Below, in pieces: positions 1 to 8,410 of a DNA stretch of 64,000 nucleotides. Source of the DNA: Actinoplanes sp. L3-i22. GTDB lineage: Bacteria; Actinomycetota; Actinomycetes; Mycobacteriales; Micromonosporaceae. Made by a program: the position numbers and the translations under genes. The notes beneath the pieces were generated by a model. The model was not told where the DNA came from, ran no database searches, and worked only from the letters and a program-made list of their open reading frames with translations. The stretch spans positions 6,704,501 to 6,768,500 of the forward strand of contig NZ_AP024745.1 in the NCBI RefSeq assembly GCF_019704555.1, in the 5' to 3' direction. Within the stretch, counting starts at the first letter, position 1. Each line of letters opens with the position of its first letter.

Positions 1-2
1 AC

Positions 3-260
3 GCGACGCTCGTGACCAGGCTGCCGCACCTGGCACCGACCGGCGTCCACACCCCGCCGCCGGTGCACAGCCCGAACGTCACCCAGCTGAGCTTCGACAA
101 CGCGCTGTTCGATGCCGGGTGGTGCCAGCGCACCACCCGGCGCGTCCAGTCCTGGCGGCACATCAGCGAGGGCGGCTTCAACCAGCGCCGCTACAGCGTC
201 CTGACGATCTCCGAGGAGGTCGCCCGGGCGTTTGTGCTGCTGCACCACTACTCCCGCTCC
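3..260 (+). pseudogene. Mom-like GNAT-type protein, 5' part, split by transposon
   Basis: This is the N-terminal part of a gene whose remainder lies at 8411-9079. The frame is open to the left window edge (possible GTG at 12), so the true start may be outside. It ends in the residues AFVLLHHYSRS, and the distant part begins YPAGRLAYGMF; joined at 260/8411 they give a continuous HHYSRS-YPAGRL segment. This motif, followed by a GVAVLGEP stretch, is what I recall from Mom-type proteins (phage Mu Mom, GNAT fold, adenine modification against restriction). That family assignment is from memory of motifs only; the split itself is direct observation. The interrupted copy should be non-functional. Confidence 0.75.
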
Positions 261-264
261 ATCG

Positions 265-288
265 GTTCCCTATTGAATCTGCGTGTCG
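265..288 (+). repeat. Left terminal inverted repeat of the transposon
   Basis: The 24 bases starting GTTCCCT and ending GCGTGTCG match the reverse complement of 8387-8410 at 18 of 24 positions, with both outer 7 and inner 8 bases identical. The inner end overlaps the GTG start (283) of the first recombinase gene, so the promoter for the operon must lie at or outside the repeat. Confidence 0.75.
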
Positions 289-1872
289 ATGCAGCTCACG
301 CAGAGGATGGTCATGCCTGGTTGGCGGGTGTTTTGGGTGCCGCAAGAGCACGTGGGCGGCGGTGTCCGGCGAGCGGTTCTGGACGGGTGGGGAGATCTTC
401 AGGAGCGTGAGGAGGCGGCTGGCGTACGTGCTGGTGACCCGATCTTCCTCTCGCCCGACCATCGCGTTGATCCCCTGCTTGGCGCGTACGTCCGATCGAG
501 GACGTTCCGCAGGTACACGGCGGAGACGAAGCGGAACTACGCCACGGACCTTTCGCTGTTGCTGACGTTCCTGTGGCGCCGTGGGCGTGGGTGGGCCGCG
601 GCGCGATCGCGTGATCTGACCGATTTCGAGGACTGGCGCCGGTTCGCGGAAGCGAATCCGAAGCGGATCGGCGGCTCGAAGTGGGATCGGGAGCAGGCGG
701 CGTTCTACTCGCTCTACAAGTGGGCGAAGGACAACGGGCACGTGACCAGCATCCCGGTGTCGACGGTGCAGAGCCGGGATTATCACGGCAGCCTGGTGAC
801 GACGCCGACGCGGTCGAAGGACGCGAGGCCGGCGAACGTGCATTGGCTGACGCCGCGGACCTGGCGGCGCTGGATCGATGTGGGGCTGCGCGGGCACACC
901 GCGGCCGGGGTGGTCGAGTCGGGGTGGGCCGGCCGTACCGAGGATCGCAACGTCGCGTTCGTGCGTCTGCTGGTCTCGTCCGGCCTGCGGCGGGCCGAGG
1001 GCGGTGCCCTGCTGACCTTCGAGGTTCCGCAGCGGCGGTTGGAGGGTGGCCGCTACTACCGGGGGCAGGTCGCGGCCCAGGTGACGCGGGGCAAGCGGAT
1101 GCGGACGTTCTACGTCGCGTCCGAGGCGGTCGGTGAGGTCGAGGTTTACGTCGAGTCGTCTCGAGCGCTGGCGGTGCGACAGGCTCAGCGTTTGGGCCGC
1201 TACGAGCATCTGGCGGGCATGCGGCTGGTCGACGAGGTCACGCGGGGGCTGAAACCGAAGGTCCGTTGGCATGACCGGCTGGGCGTCGAGGGTGAGCGGG
1301 AGCTGAACCTGCTGACGGCCGGCGAACGCGCGTTGCTGTTCACCGAGGGCCGACGGGGCCCGGAGCCATTGTGGTTGTGGTTGAACGAGCAGGGACTTCC
1401 GTTGGGGGTCCACTCCTGGGACGGGGTGTTCCGGGAGGCGAACCAGCGGTGCGCGCGGGTGTTGACGCCGCCGTCGCGGCTGGGCATGGATCCGCATCGG
1501 GTGTTCGCACCGTATGCCACACCGCACTCGGCGCGGCATTCGTTCGCGCTGTACATGCTGGTCGTCCTGGAGCGGCTCACGGATCTGCGCTATGGGCTGA
1601 GTCCGGAGGAACGCCGGGACTTCCGGCTGCTCTACGGTGATCCGTGGTTTCTGGTTCAGACCTTGCTCGGGCACGCCTCACGCGACACGACGGTCCGGCA
1701 TTACCTGGCCCCGGTCGCCGACCTGCAGTTGCGATCGATGCTGGATGCGATCGACGTCCCGGCGCGGGCACCGATGCCGGAGCTGGACGACACGTTCGCG
1801 CGGATCGCCCGCGAGTCGGCGGGTATTCAGGACTTCGGCGACGAGATCACGCCGCCGGGAGCCGGGGCATGA
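283..1872 (+). CDS. Tyrosine recombinase, first transposase subunit
   Basis: This 529-residue protein is a complete phage-integrase-type recombinase expected to cut and rejoin the element's ends. The N-terminal half has a SAM-like core-binding region (about residues 60-150, RRYTAETKRNYATDL). The catalytic set is visible: Arg in SSGLRRAEG (about 236), HSARH (about 413), LLGH (about 464) and the nucleophile in RHYLAP (Tyr about 474). GTG at 283 gives the longest product and ATG at 289 is in frame; neither has a strong ribosome site. The gene ends in an ATGA overlap with the next, so the set is translationally coupled. It corresponds in role to TnpA of Tn554, though it is longer. Confidence 0.85.
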   Translation: MSMQLTQRMVMPGWRVFWVPQEHVGGGVRRAVLDGWGDLQEREEAAGVRAGDPIFLSPDHRVDPLLGAYVRSRTFRRYTAETKRNYATDLSLLLTFLWRRGRGWAAARSRDLTDFEDWRRFAEANPKRIGGSKWDREQAAFYSLYKWAKDNGHVTSIPVSTVQSRDYHGSLVTTPTRSKDARPANVHWLTPRTWRRWIDVGLRGHTAAGVVESGWAGRTEDRNVAFVRLLVSSGLRRAEGGALLTFEVPQRRLEGGRYYRGQVAAQVTRGKRMRTFYVASEAVGEVEVYVESSRALAVRQAQRLGRYEHLAGMRLVDEVTRGLKPKVRWHDRLGVEGERELNLLTAGERALLFTEGRRGPEPLWLWLNEQGLPLGVHSWDGVFREANQRCARVLTPPSRLGMDPHRVFAPYATPHSARHSFALYMLVVLERLTDLRYGLSPEERRDFRLLYGDPWFLVQTLLGHASRDTTVRHYLAPVADLQLRSMLDAIDVPARAPMPELDDTFARIARESAGIQDFGDEITPPGAGA

Positions 1873-3605
1873 ACGGCCGAGGGAGCAGGGCGTCGACGCC
1901 TCCGGCCGATCACGCAGCGCCGGAGGTGTTGTCGGAGAACGGGCTGCTCGTTCGTCACCACAACCGGCGCGGCATGGTTCGGTCCTATGACTTTTCCACC
2001 TTGCCGGTTGCCGAGCCGCTGCAGCGGTCATTGGCGGTCCTGTTCGCGGCGCGCTGTGTTCCGCACCGCTGGTCGGTGCACGCCAGCTCGCAGAGCCATT
2101 GGTATTGGGTGAAGGCGTTCGCCGAGCTGGTGGCGACGGTGCAGCAGCCGCCGGCCGATCTGGACGAGCTGACGGCCGCGCACGTCAAGAGGTGGCGGCT
2201 CGGTGCCGGGAGCGCGGCCGGCTACCGGGCAGTCGTCCAGCTGCTGCGCCAGGACCCGCGGTTGCGGTCGGGGCCCGCGGCCGATGAGCTGGGCCGCAGG
2301 GTCGCGGTGCCGGCCTCCAAGGTCCAGTCGTACGCGCAGGTCGACTTCGACCAGGTGAAGCTGGCCGCGCAACGGGATTTCCGGGCTGCGTTGCAGCGGA
2401 TCCGCCGCAATGCCGCTTACCTGCAGCGGTGGCAGGCCGGGGCGTTCGATCCTGGCAGCCGCGAGTACGTAATCGGCGAGGCACTGGACCTGTTGGCCCG
2501 GACCGGCGATCTGCCGCGGACTCACAATCCCGTGAAGGACGGAACGATCCTCGGCCGATACCGCAGCGCCCTGGGCGGCTGCGGCTACGACGTGACGTGG
2601 AAGCGGCTGTTCCTGTCGTCGCGGGAGGCGGTGTCGTTGGGGGTGCTGCTGATGGCGACCTTCGGCTGGAACCTTTCGGTGATCGAAACAGCCGAGGTCC
2701 CGCGGGCGCTGCCGGACCAGGGCACGGACGGGCATCCGGTCTACCGGATACCGGTGGAGAAGTTCCGGCGGGGCCCGCGACTGCATTTCGAGACCAGGAA
2801 CGTCGCCGACGACGGCGCAGCCTCCAAGGGACGCTTGATCACCGAGGCGTTGGAGGCCACCCGCTACGCCCGCACGGTGGTTGAGGAATTGGCCCCAGGC
2901 ACAGACCGCCTGGTGGTCTGGCGGGCCGCCAAGCGCGGGCAACCGCGACGTGAGCTCGATCGGCATCCGCCGGTCGGGAAGTTCCGGTTCGGCATCGACA
3001 GCCAGACAACCACGAAGTGGGGCCGCGATTTCGGACTGGACGGGTCGCCGTTCCAGCGAGGGCGCCGCACCGTGCTGGTCGTCGACCGGCGGGAACCGGC
3101 CCAGCACAGCCAGGACACCCACGACCGCAGCTACGCACTGGTCGACAAGCGGGTCCAGGCCGAGGCGATCGCGGTCGTCGCCGCCGGCGCCGATGAGGCC
3201 GTCGAGAAGGCCCGCACGGCGACCCTGCAGGCACAGCTGGTGGCCGGACAGCTCGCCGGGGACGTGCCCACCGCGATCGCCGACTGCCAGGACCTGACGG
3301 CCAGCCCTTACCCTGCCGCCGATGGCCGCTGCGCAGCGTCGTTCCTGATGTGCCTGGGCTGCCCGAACGCACACATCCATCCCGGGCACCATCCCCGGCT
3401 CGCCTACCTGCACCAGGCTCTGAACGGACTGCGTTCGGCGTTGCCGGCCGCGACCTGGCAGGCCGACTGGGCGGACAGTCACACCCGCCTGGAAGATCTC
3501 CAAGGCAAGGTCGGAGCGGCAGTCTGGAACACTGCCCTGACTCACATCACCGACACCGACCGGGACACCGTCGGGCTGCTGCTGACCGGAGACCTGGACG
3601 CGTGA
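1869..3605 (+). CDS. Second recombination protein, no clear catalytic tetrad
   Basis: The protein has 578 residues and starts at the ATG in an ATGA overlap. Its position between two tyrosine recombinases makes it a subunit of a multi-part recombinase. At the place where the catalytic Arg box would fall, it reads ATFGWNLSVIETA, with no Arg, and no H-x-x-R or terminal H..Y pair is evident. The C-terminus has a Cys/His cluster (FLMCLGCPNAHIHPGHH, about residues 495-512) that could bind zinc. It could be a structural or DNA-contacting partner rather than an enzyme. Assignment to the recombinase fold is inference from context; the coupling to both neighbours is direct. Confidence 0.7.
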   Translation: MNGRGSRASTPPADHAAPEVLSENGLLVRHHNRRGMVRSYDFSTLPVAEPLQRSLAVLFAARCVPHRWSVHASSQSHWYWVKAFAELVATVQQPPADLDELTAAHVKRWRLGAGSAAGYRAVVQLLRQDPRLRSGPAADELGRRVAVPASKVQSYAQVDFDQVKLAAQRDFRAALQRIRRNAAYLQRWQAGAFDPGSREYVIGEALDLLARTGDLPRTHNPVKDGTILGRYRSALGGCGYDVTWKRLFLSSREAVSLGVLLMATFGWNLSVIETAEVPRALPDQGTDGHPVYRIPVEKFRRGPRLHFETRNVADDGAASKGRLITEALEATRYARTVVEELAPGTDRLVVWRAAKRGQPRRELDRHPPVGKFRFGIDSQTTTKWGRDFGLDGSPFQRGRRTVLVVDRREPAQHSQDTHDRSYALVDKRVQAEAIAVVAAGADEAVEKARTATLQAQLVAGQLAGDVPTAIADCQDLTASPYPAADGRCAASFLMCLGCPNAHIHPGHHPRLAYLHQALNGLRSALPAATWQADWADSHTRLEDLQGKVGAAVWNTALTHITDTDRDTVGLLLTGDLDA

Positions 3606-5758
3606 CCGCCGCCGCCGAACCCGACCCCTACCTGCTCCCGCGACCTGGCCCGGACACGCCGGTCATCCGCGATGACCTGATCGTCGGCTCCAGCCATCGC
3701 GGCAACGCCCGCTACAGCGACCCGCAATGGCCCCTGGACCTGCTGTCGGGCAACCCGAGCGGCGCACGCACGTCCATCCTCTGGACCAAGTGCCCGGCGG
3801 TGTTCGAGGCCGAGCTTCGACTGGCCGCCTGGAACATGATCAACGGGCAGCTGCGGCCGAGTTTCGTCAAACGCAAGCAGCGCGGGGCGATGCGGCAGCG
3901 GGTAAGCGCCAGCCACCTCTACAGCACCGTCCTTACCTGGATGGACCTGGCGTCGTGGCTGGCCACGCAAGGCATCAGCACGCTCGCCGCCTGCGACCCG
4001 CACAAGTTGGACGCCTACGCGCGGCACCTTGCCGACTCCGGCGCCAGCCGGGGCAAGCTCGAGAAGGCCACGTCGGCGATCACACGCCTATGGGCCTTCG
4101 ACCAGCTCAGCGCCCGGCCCTGCGGGATCGGACGCCCCCGGTGGGAAGACATCGGGATCGACGACTACCTGCCGGCCGCCACCCCCGGCGGTGAGAACGC
4201 CACCGAGCCGCTGGCCGAGGCCACGATGGGACCGCTGCTGATCTGGGCGATGCGCGTGGTCGACGACTTCGCCGACGACATCCTCGCCGCCTCGGCGGAA
4301 TACCGCCGCCTGATGACCGACGCGGCCAGCACGCCCGCCACACCGCACGGGCTGCAAGCGGTGCGGGACTTCCTGGCCCCGCGCGTCGAGGCCGGGCTAC
4401 CGCTACCTGCTATTGCCATGAACGGCACGATGCGAGTGGCCAGGCACTACATCGCCGACAGCGTCGGCGCGCAGGTCCGCCAGGTCGACCAGGTCCTCGA
4501 GACGCTGCTGCAGAAACGGCAGCGGGGAAAGACCATGCGCCGACCCCAACGGGGACCGTTCACGCTCAACCTGACCGGGCGGTGTCCGCTGGACACGCCG
4601 ATCACAGGACGAATCTCTGGCCGTCCCTGGCGCCCGGCCATCGACATTGACGAAGCTCACACGCTGCTACGGCATCTGGGCACTGCGGCGTTCATCGTGG
4701 TGTCTTACCTGACCGGCATGCGTCCCGGCGAGGTTCTCGGACTGCGGACCGGCTGCTGCCCCGATCCCGACCCGAACGCCAGATCGAGACACCACCTGAT
4801 CCGCGGCAACGAATACAAGACCGCGCTCGACGAGGACGGCAACCACCTCTCGACCGGGATCGAGCGAGGCGTCCCGTGGGTCGCGATCACGCCGGTGGTC
4901 AACGCGATCCGGGTCCTGGAACGCATCGTGCCGCCCGGAGCTCTGCTGTTCGACGCCGCGGCACACAGTTCCTCCGAGCTGCGGTCACCAGCCGCAGGAG
5001 CGATCAGGAACTCGACTCTTCGCGACCGGATCGAGTCGTTCGTGGCCTGGGCGAACGAGTTCGCCGCAGCGCACGCGCTCGATCATGAGCTCATCCCGCT
5101 CGACGCGCATGGGCCCATCGGGACCAGGCGTTTCCGCCGCACGCTGGCCTGGCACATCGCCCGACGGCCGGGCGGGCTTGTCGCATTGGCCGTCCAATAC
5201 GGGCACCTGCGCACTGCTGTCTCCGGCGCGTACGCCTCCCGAGGCCGCGGCGGCATCGACGACCTTCTGGACGTCGAAACCGTCCGCGCTGTCGCCGACA
5301 CGGTCGCCGACCTGGGCGAGCATCTCCAAACCGGCGGCGGGGTATCGGGACCCGCAGCCCGTCACGCCATCAAGACCGCCGTAGCGGGACCGGCCTTCGC
5401 CGGCGTGGTCATCAACGCCACCACCGCACGCCGGCTGGCCGCGAACCAGGACATCATGCTCTACGAGAACCCGAACGCGTTCCTGCTCTGCCGGTTCCGC
5501 CGCGAGCAGGCACTCTGCCAACGCGATGACACCAGCGACGTGCCGCGGCTGGACCGGTGCCGCCCGGAGTGTGGAAACGTTGTTCGTACCGACCGCCACG
5601 CCCGCCAACTACGCGATCACGCGGACAACCTCGATCTCCGCGGAGCCCACGCGCCTGGCCCGCTCGGCGACCGGCTCCGCGGCAACGCTGCCAAGCTGCG
5701 AGCCTTCGCCGACCACCACGACCGCACTCGCGTCACGCTGCAGGAATCCACAGCATGA
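3602..5758 (+). CDS. Tyrosine recombinase, third (TnpB-like) subunit
   Basis: A 718-residue protein that starts at GTG in a GTGA overlap with the preceding gene. Residues 60-140 form a core-binding-like segment. The catalytic domain has SYLTGMRPGEVLGL (Arg about 374) and later IGTRRFRRTLAWHIA, where the usual H-x-x-R-H-T box reads RRFRRT, then VQYGHLRTAVSGAY, giving a His and a candidate Tyr. The tail carries C-rich elements (LCRFRREQALC and DRCRPECGN, about 625-660), possibly a zinc site. The size and C-terminal extension resemble TnpB of Tn554 (also over 600 residues). It is probably active, but the His-to-Arg change in the second box deserves attention. Confidence 0.8.
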   Translation: MTAAAEPDPYLLPRPGPDTPVIRDDLIVGSSHRGNARYSDPQWPLDLLSGNPSGARTSILWTKCPAVFEAELRLAAWNMINGQLRPSFVKRKQRGAMRQRVSASHLYSTVLTWMDLASWLATQGISTLAACDPHKLDAYARHLADSGASRGKLEKATSAITRLWAFDQLSARPCGIGRPRWEDIGIDDYLPAATPGGENATEPLAEATMGPLLIWAMRVVDDFADDILAASAEYRRLMTDAASTPATPHGLQAVRDFLAPRVEAGLPLPAIAMNGTMRVARHYIADSVGAQVRQVDQVLETLLQKRQRGKTMRRPQRGPFTLNLTGRCPLDTPITGRISGRPWRPAIDIDEAHTLLRHLGTAAFIVVSYLTGMRPGEVLGLRTGCCPDPDPNARSRHHLIRGNEYKTALDEDGNHLSTGIERGVPWVAITPVVNAIRVLERIVPPGALLFDAAAHSSSELRSPAAGAIRNSTLRDRIESFVAWANEFAAAHALDHELIPLDAHGPIGTRRFRRTLAWHIARRPGGLVALAVQYGHLRTAVSGAYASRGRGGIDDLLDVETVRAVADTVADLGEHLQTGGGVSGPAARHAIKTAVAGPAFAGVVINATTARRLAANQDIMLYENPNAFLLCRFRREQALCQRDDTSDVPRLDRCRPECGNVVRTDRHARQLRDHADNLDLRGAHAPGPLGDRLRGNAAKLRAFADHHDRTRVTLQESTA

Positions 5759-6195
5759 GCGACCCACTCGATGAACGGGCCCGCATCCGCGAGGCCATGC
5801 AGCGTATCTTCGACGGAACCCCACACCGTTCCACCGGCGGGCTGACGATCGTCGCCCTCGCGCAGGAGGCGGGAGTACCTCGTAATGCCCTCACCCAGCG
5901 GCACACCGACCTGCGCAACGAGTTCTACGAGACAGTGAAGCAACGCGGCGGTCTACCCGATGTCGAGGTTCGGCTGCGCAATCAGATCGCGAAGCTGAAG
6001 AACACCGTCGCGAACAAGGACACCGAACTGGCCCGACTACGCTGCGACGTCCCCGCGCTGGTCCGGGTGGTCAACCAACTCACCGCCGAGAACGCCGAGT
6101 TGCGCGAGGCGCTGCGGATGCCGCCGGCCAATGTCGTGCCCTTGCATCCCGCTGACCGCGGTCTTCGCGCAGAGGACCAGGACGGCGACGGCTGA
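5755..6195 (+). CDS. DUF6262/TnpC-like accessory protein
   Basis: This 146-residue protein is the last gene of the coupled recombination operon (ATGA overlap at 5755). It begins with a helix-turn-helix-like part (GGLTIVALAQEAGVPRNALTQRH, about residues 23-46) followed by a long coiled coil (about 66-125, with LRNQIAKLKNTV and LTAENAELREAL) and a VVPLHP tail. Small HTH plus coiled-coil proteins at this place are TnpC in Tn554, which affects orientation and frequency of transposition, and are annotated DUF6262 in actinomycetes. A decayed relative lies at 12329-12644 in this window. Confidence 0.75.
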   Translation: MSDPLDERARIREAMQRIFDGTPHRSTGGLTIVALAQEAGVPRNALTQRHTDLRNEFYETVKQRGGLPDVEVRLRNQIAKLKNTVANKDTELARLRCDVPALVRVVNQLTAENAELREALRMPPANVVPLHPADRGLRAEDQDGDG

Positions 6196-6730
6196 TGTCC
6201 GTGAAGCGGAATCGCTATCTCCGCTGGCCTGGGCAGGGGGATCCAGGTCAGGCGATTGAGTCGATCATCCGACCGCGGGCAGCGGGCCGACTCGTCGAAC
6301 CGCAAGAAGCGGCATCAGCCGGGCCCTCACACACCGTTACCTTCGAGGCGGGGTCTGGCGACGACGCAGGTCAGCGACCCGGGGGTGATCGACGAGCCGT
6401 GGCCAGCGAACCATGCGAGGCCGGTGGCGCCGATCAGCCGATGCCGAGGAAGGCGGCTTCGGCCCTCCCCGGCATCTGCTTGTCCATTGAGCTATCGCGG
6501 CCAGGTTTGGCGGCTGGGGCCGCGTGCTCGATCAACATCTCGGTATCGCGTTCGTCCCTCCTTTCTTCTTCTTCGCCGTGTCGCCTCTTGGGGCCGACGT
6601 TCTCGTGTCGGCCCCAAGAGCGCGGCGGGGAGGTGGAATCAGGGCTCGGGGACGTGTTGGCCGTTCGGGGGAGCTGACAACGTCCAGGGCCACGGGACTT
6701 GCGCGGGTCGGCCCCTCGCCCCGGGGCGAT
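6196..6730 (+). other. Noncoding stretch inside the transposon
   Basis: About 535 bases between the convergent recombination operon and the small-heat-shock genes. Frames here are short, proline/arginine/serine-rich and overlap the hairpin at 6585-6620, so I see no gene I can support. A frame beginning ATGTCC at 6195 overlaps the previous stop but shows no recognisable protein. Confidence 0.5.
6585..6620 (+). terminator. Long perfect hairpin, probable bidirectional terminator
   Basis: CTCTTGGGGCCGAC (6585-6598) pairs perfectly with GTCGGCCCCAAGAG (6607-6620) around an 8-base loop. It lies between the rightward recombination operon and the leftward small gene and hsp20, as expected for a terminator serving both. 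There is no T-tract, which is common in actinomycetes. Confidence 0.7.
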
Positions 6731-7024
6731 TCAGGGCGGTGACCGCGGGTTGTTGCCGGCGGCGCCGGGCGGGCGCCCGTCGTTTGCTGCCGGTGTCGGC
6801 GAGGTGACCGGTCGCGGTGGGGAGGGTGCCGGCTGGGCGCCGGACGGGGCGGGTGGCGCCGGGGGCGGCGGCGGTTCGTCGAAGCTGGCGCCGATCAGGG
6901 CGTCGAACTCGGCGCGGACCAGGTCGGGGTCGCCGCAGATGAGTTCGGTGAACGCTTCGTCGAAGCCGCGGTCCCACTCGGGGGACAACGCGGTGCCCGC
7001 CTGCGCTACAAGATTGCTGGTCAT
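6731..7024 (-). CDS. Small acidic protein with proline-rich tail, hsp20 partner
   Basis: A 97-residue protein lying 66 bases downstream of hsp20 on the same strand, probably cotranscribed. The first 55 residues are protein-like and acidic (ALSPEWDRGFDEAFTELICGDPDLVRAEFDALI), and the rest is Pro/Ala/Ser-rich. I recall similar small acidic proteins beside Hsp20 genes in actinomycetes but cannot give a function. The ATG at 7024 was chosen because a GGTGG precedes it; a GTG at 7036 is an alternative start. Confidence 0.6.
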   Translation of the reverse strand: MTSNLVAQAGTALSPEWDRGFDEAFTELICGDPDLVRAEFDALIGASFDEPPPPPAPPAPSGAQPAPSPPRPVTSPTPAANDGRPPGAAGNNPRSPP

Positions 7025-7090
7025 GCCGGTCACCACCCGCCACGTCCGGTTCTTACTGAGGAGGGAAGCTGGCCTTGGCGAACCGCCAGG

Positions 7091-7537
7091 TCAGCCGGTG
7101 ATCACCTTCTGCTCGGTGTGGTCGCGGCCGGCCACGCTGATCTTGCGGGGCTTGGCCTTCTCGGCGATCGGGATCCGCACGACGAGCACACCGTTGTCAT
7201 AGGCGGCGTCGATGTGGTCGGTGTCCAGCGCGTCGCCGAGGAACAACTGCCGGGAGAACACCCCCAGCGGGCGTTCGCTCAGCTGGACCGTGGCCCGCTC
7301 ACCCAGGTCGATCGGGCGACGCTCGGCGCGCACGGTCAGCACGTTGCGTTCCACGTCGATGTCGATCGCGTCGGCGTCCACACCGGGCAGATCGAACGCG
7401 ATCACGAACTGGTCGCCGTTGCGATACGCGTCGGCCGGCATCGCCGTCGGACGTGACCAGGTCCCGGTCGCCGGCACCCCGAACAACTGCTGGGCGAGCC
7501 GGTTGACCTCGGTGAAGGGTTCGCTGCGCATCAACAT
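7091..7537 (-). CDS. Hsp20 family small heat-shock protein
   Basis: This 148-residue protein is a cytoplasmic ATP-independent chaperone. The alpha-crystallin domain runs from about residue 35 to 135 ([61 protein letters not shown]). The signature GVLVVRIP is intact; the N-terminal arm is short. The start is the ATG at 7537, preceded by AGGAGGTGGGAACC; an upstream in-frame start would lie within the operator region. It is transcribed divergently from the regulator at 7661 across an operator-bearing gap. It is transposon cargo, so the element may confer stress tolerance. Confidence 0.92.
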   Translation of the reverse strand: MLMRSEPFTEVNRLAQQLFGVPATGTWSRPTAMPADAYRNGDQFVIAFDLPGVDADAIDIDVERNVLTVRAERRPIDLGERATVQLSERPLGVFSRQLFLGDALDTDHIDAAYDNGVLVVRIPIAEKAKPRKISVAGRDHTEQKVITG

Positions 7538-7597
7538 GGTTCCCACCTCCTGCGGTCTCGACTTGATGGTCAATGCGCGATACCGTTTTTCTAACAC

Positions 7598-7641
7598 GTC
7601 ATCGCGGCGATGACAAGCATTTCGTCATCGAAAAGATGACG
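7598..7641. promoter_or_regulatory. Double palindromic operator between hsp20 and its regulator
   Basis: Two inverted repeats of the same half-site lie side by side: GTCATCGC-G-GCGATGAC (7598-7614) and CGTCATC-GAAAA-GATGACG (7623-7641). They sit in the 123-bp gap between divergent start codons and sit between the hsp20 start and the regulator's AAGGGG ribosome site. They differ from the HAIR element of HspR. The likely binder is the regulator encoded at 7661. Confidence 0.75.
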
Positions 7642-7660
7642 CGAGAGCGGAAGGGGACGC

Positions 7661-8320
7661 ATGCCCGACACACCCGCCACCAGCACAGGCCCACCGCCCC
7701 AACGCCACGATCTCGCCGAGGTCGTCGCCGCGGTCGCCGCCACCGCGCGGGCGGTCGCGCAGCCCGCCGCCGACAACCCGACCAGCAGCGCCGACCTGCT
7801 CGACGCCCTGGTCCTACTGCGCCGAGCCCAGACCGAACTCGCCGGCCTCGAACCGATCCTGATCGCCGCCGCCCGCGCCGCCGGGATCTCCTGGCAAGCC
7901 CTCGCGCCCGCCCTGGGAGTGGCCAGCCGCCAAGCCGCCGAACGCCGCTACCTGCGCAGCACCGCCGGCCCCACCGGCCAACCGGACGCCACCCGCGACG
8001 AGCGCGTGCAAGCCGAACGCGACCGCCGTGCCGGCAACCGCGCCGTCGACCAATGGGCCAACAACAACGCCGCCGACCTACGCCGCCTCGCCGGCCAGAT
8101 CACCGCCCTGACCGACCTCGACTCCGCCGCCACCACCGACCTCGCCCAACTCCACCACGCCCTCGGCGACACCGACGCGACCGCCCTGCCCCAACTCCTC
8201 GCCGCGACCCACCAACACCTGCCCGACCACCCCGACCTCGCCGCGCAAATCGACACCATCACCGGCCACACCGACCAGATCCGCCGCGAACACCCACGCC
8301 GCACAGGGAACACCACATAA
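7661..8320 (+). CDS. HSP18-type transcriptional regulator
   Basis: A 219-residue protein that is the divergent partner of hsp20. Residues 45-90 (LVLLRRAQTELAGLEPILIAAARAAGISWQALAPALGVASRQAAERRYLR) form the helix-turn-helix block typical of proteins annotated HSP18 transcriptional regulator in actinomycetes. The C-terminal half is helical and rich in Asp, His and Thr, with no known domain. The start ATG follows AAGGGG at good spacing. Probable role: binds the paired GTCATC palindromes and represses or activates hsp20 and itself. The protein sits just inside the right end of the transposon. Confidence 0.75.
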   Translation: MPDTPATSTGPPPQRHDLAEVVAAVAATARAVAQPAADNPTSSADLLDALVLLRRAQTELAGLEPILIAAARAAGISWQALAPALGVASRQAAERRYLRSTAGPTGQPDATRDERVQAERDRRAGNRAVDQWANNNAADLRRLAGQITALTDLDSAATTDLAQLHHALGDTDATALPQLLAATHQHLPDHPDLAAQIDTITGHTDQIRREHPRRTGNTT

Positions 8321-8386
8321 ACCCAGGCCAGACCGATAACGTGAGCCGACCCCAGATCAATCACGTGAGCGCCCACAAGAACAGTC

Positions 8387-8410
8387 CGACACGCCCACTT
8401 GACAGGGAAC
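8387..8410 (-). repeat. Right terminal inverted repeat of the transposon
   Basis: Read on the minus strand this begins GTTCCCTGTC and ends GCGTGTCG, matching the left repeat (265-288) at 18 of 24 bases. It directly abuts the TAC codon of the interrupted host gene at 8411. Confidence 0.75.

Larger units (their letters stand above)
261..8410 (+). mobile_element. Tn554-like tyrosine-recombinase transposon with heat-shock cargo
   Basis: The limits come from two independent signs. Excising 261-8410 restores the reading frame of the host gene. The inner ends are imperfect inverted repeats, GTTCCCT at 265-271 and AGGGAAC at 8404-8410, extending 24 bp. Four extra bases (ATCG, 261-264) separate the left repeat from the host gene while the right repeat abuts it. 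This fits the Tn554 habit of leaving a short donor-derived core at one end rather than a target duplication. Contents: four overlapping recombination genes (283-6195), a noncoding stretch with a hairpin, then a small gene, hsp20 and an HSP18-type regulator. No resistance gene is seen. Confidence 0.85.

Noticed and set aside
178..1674. Long minus-strand frame of 498 codons
   Set aside because: Antisense shadow of the recombinase gene; Arg/Pro/Gln-rich product with no domain.
2028..3545. Long minus-strand frame of 505 codons
   Set aside because: Antisense to the coupled recombination gene, with chance composition.
6195..6677. Plus-strand frame following the TnpC-like gene
   Set aside because: Runs through the 6585-6620 hairpin and has no recognisable protein features.
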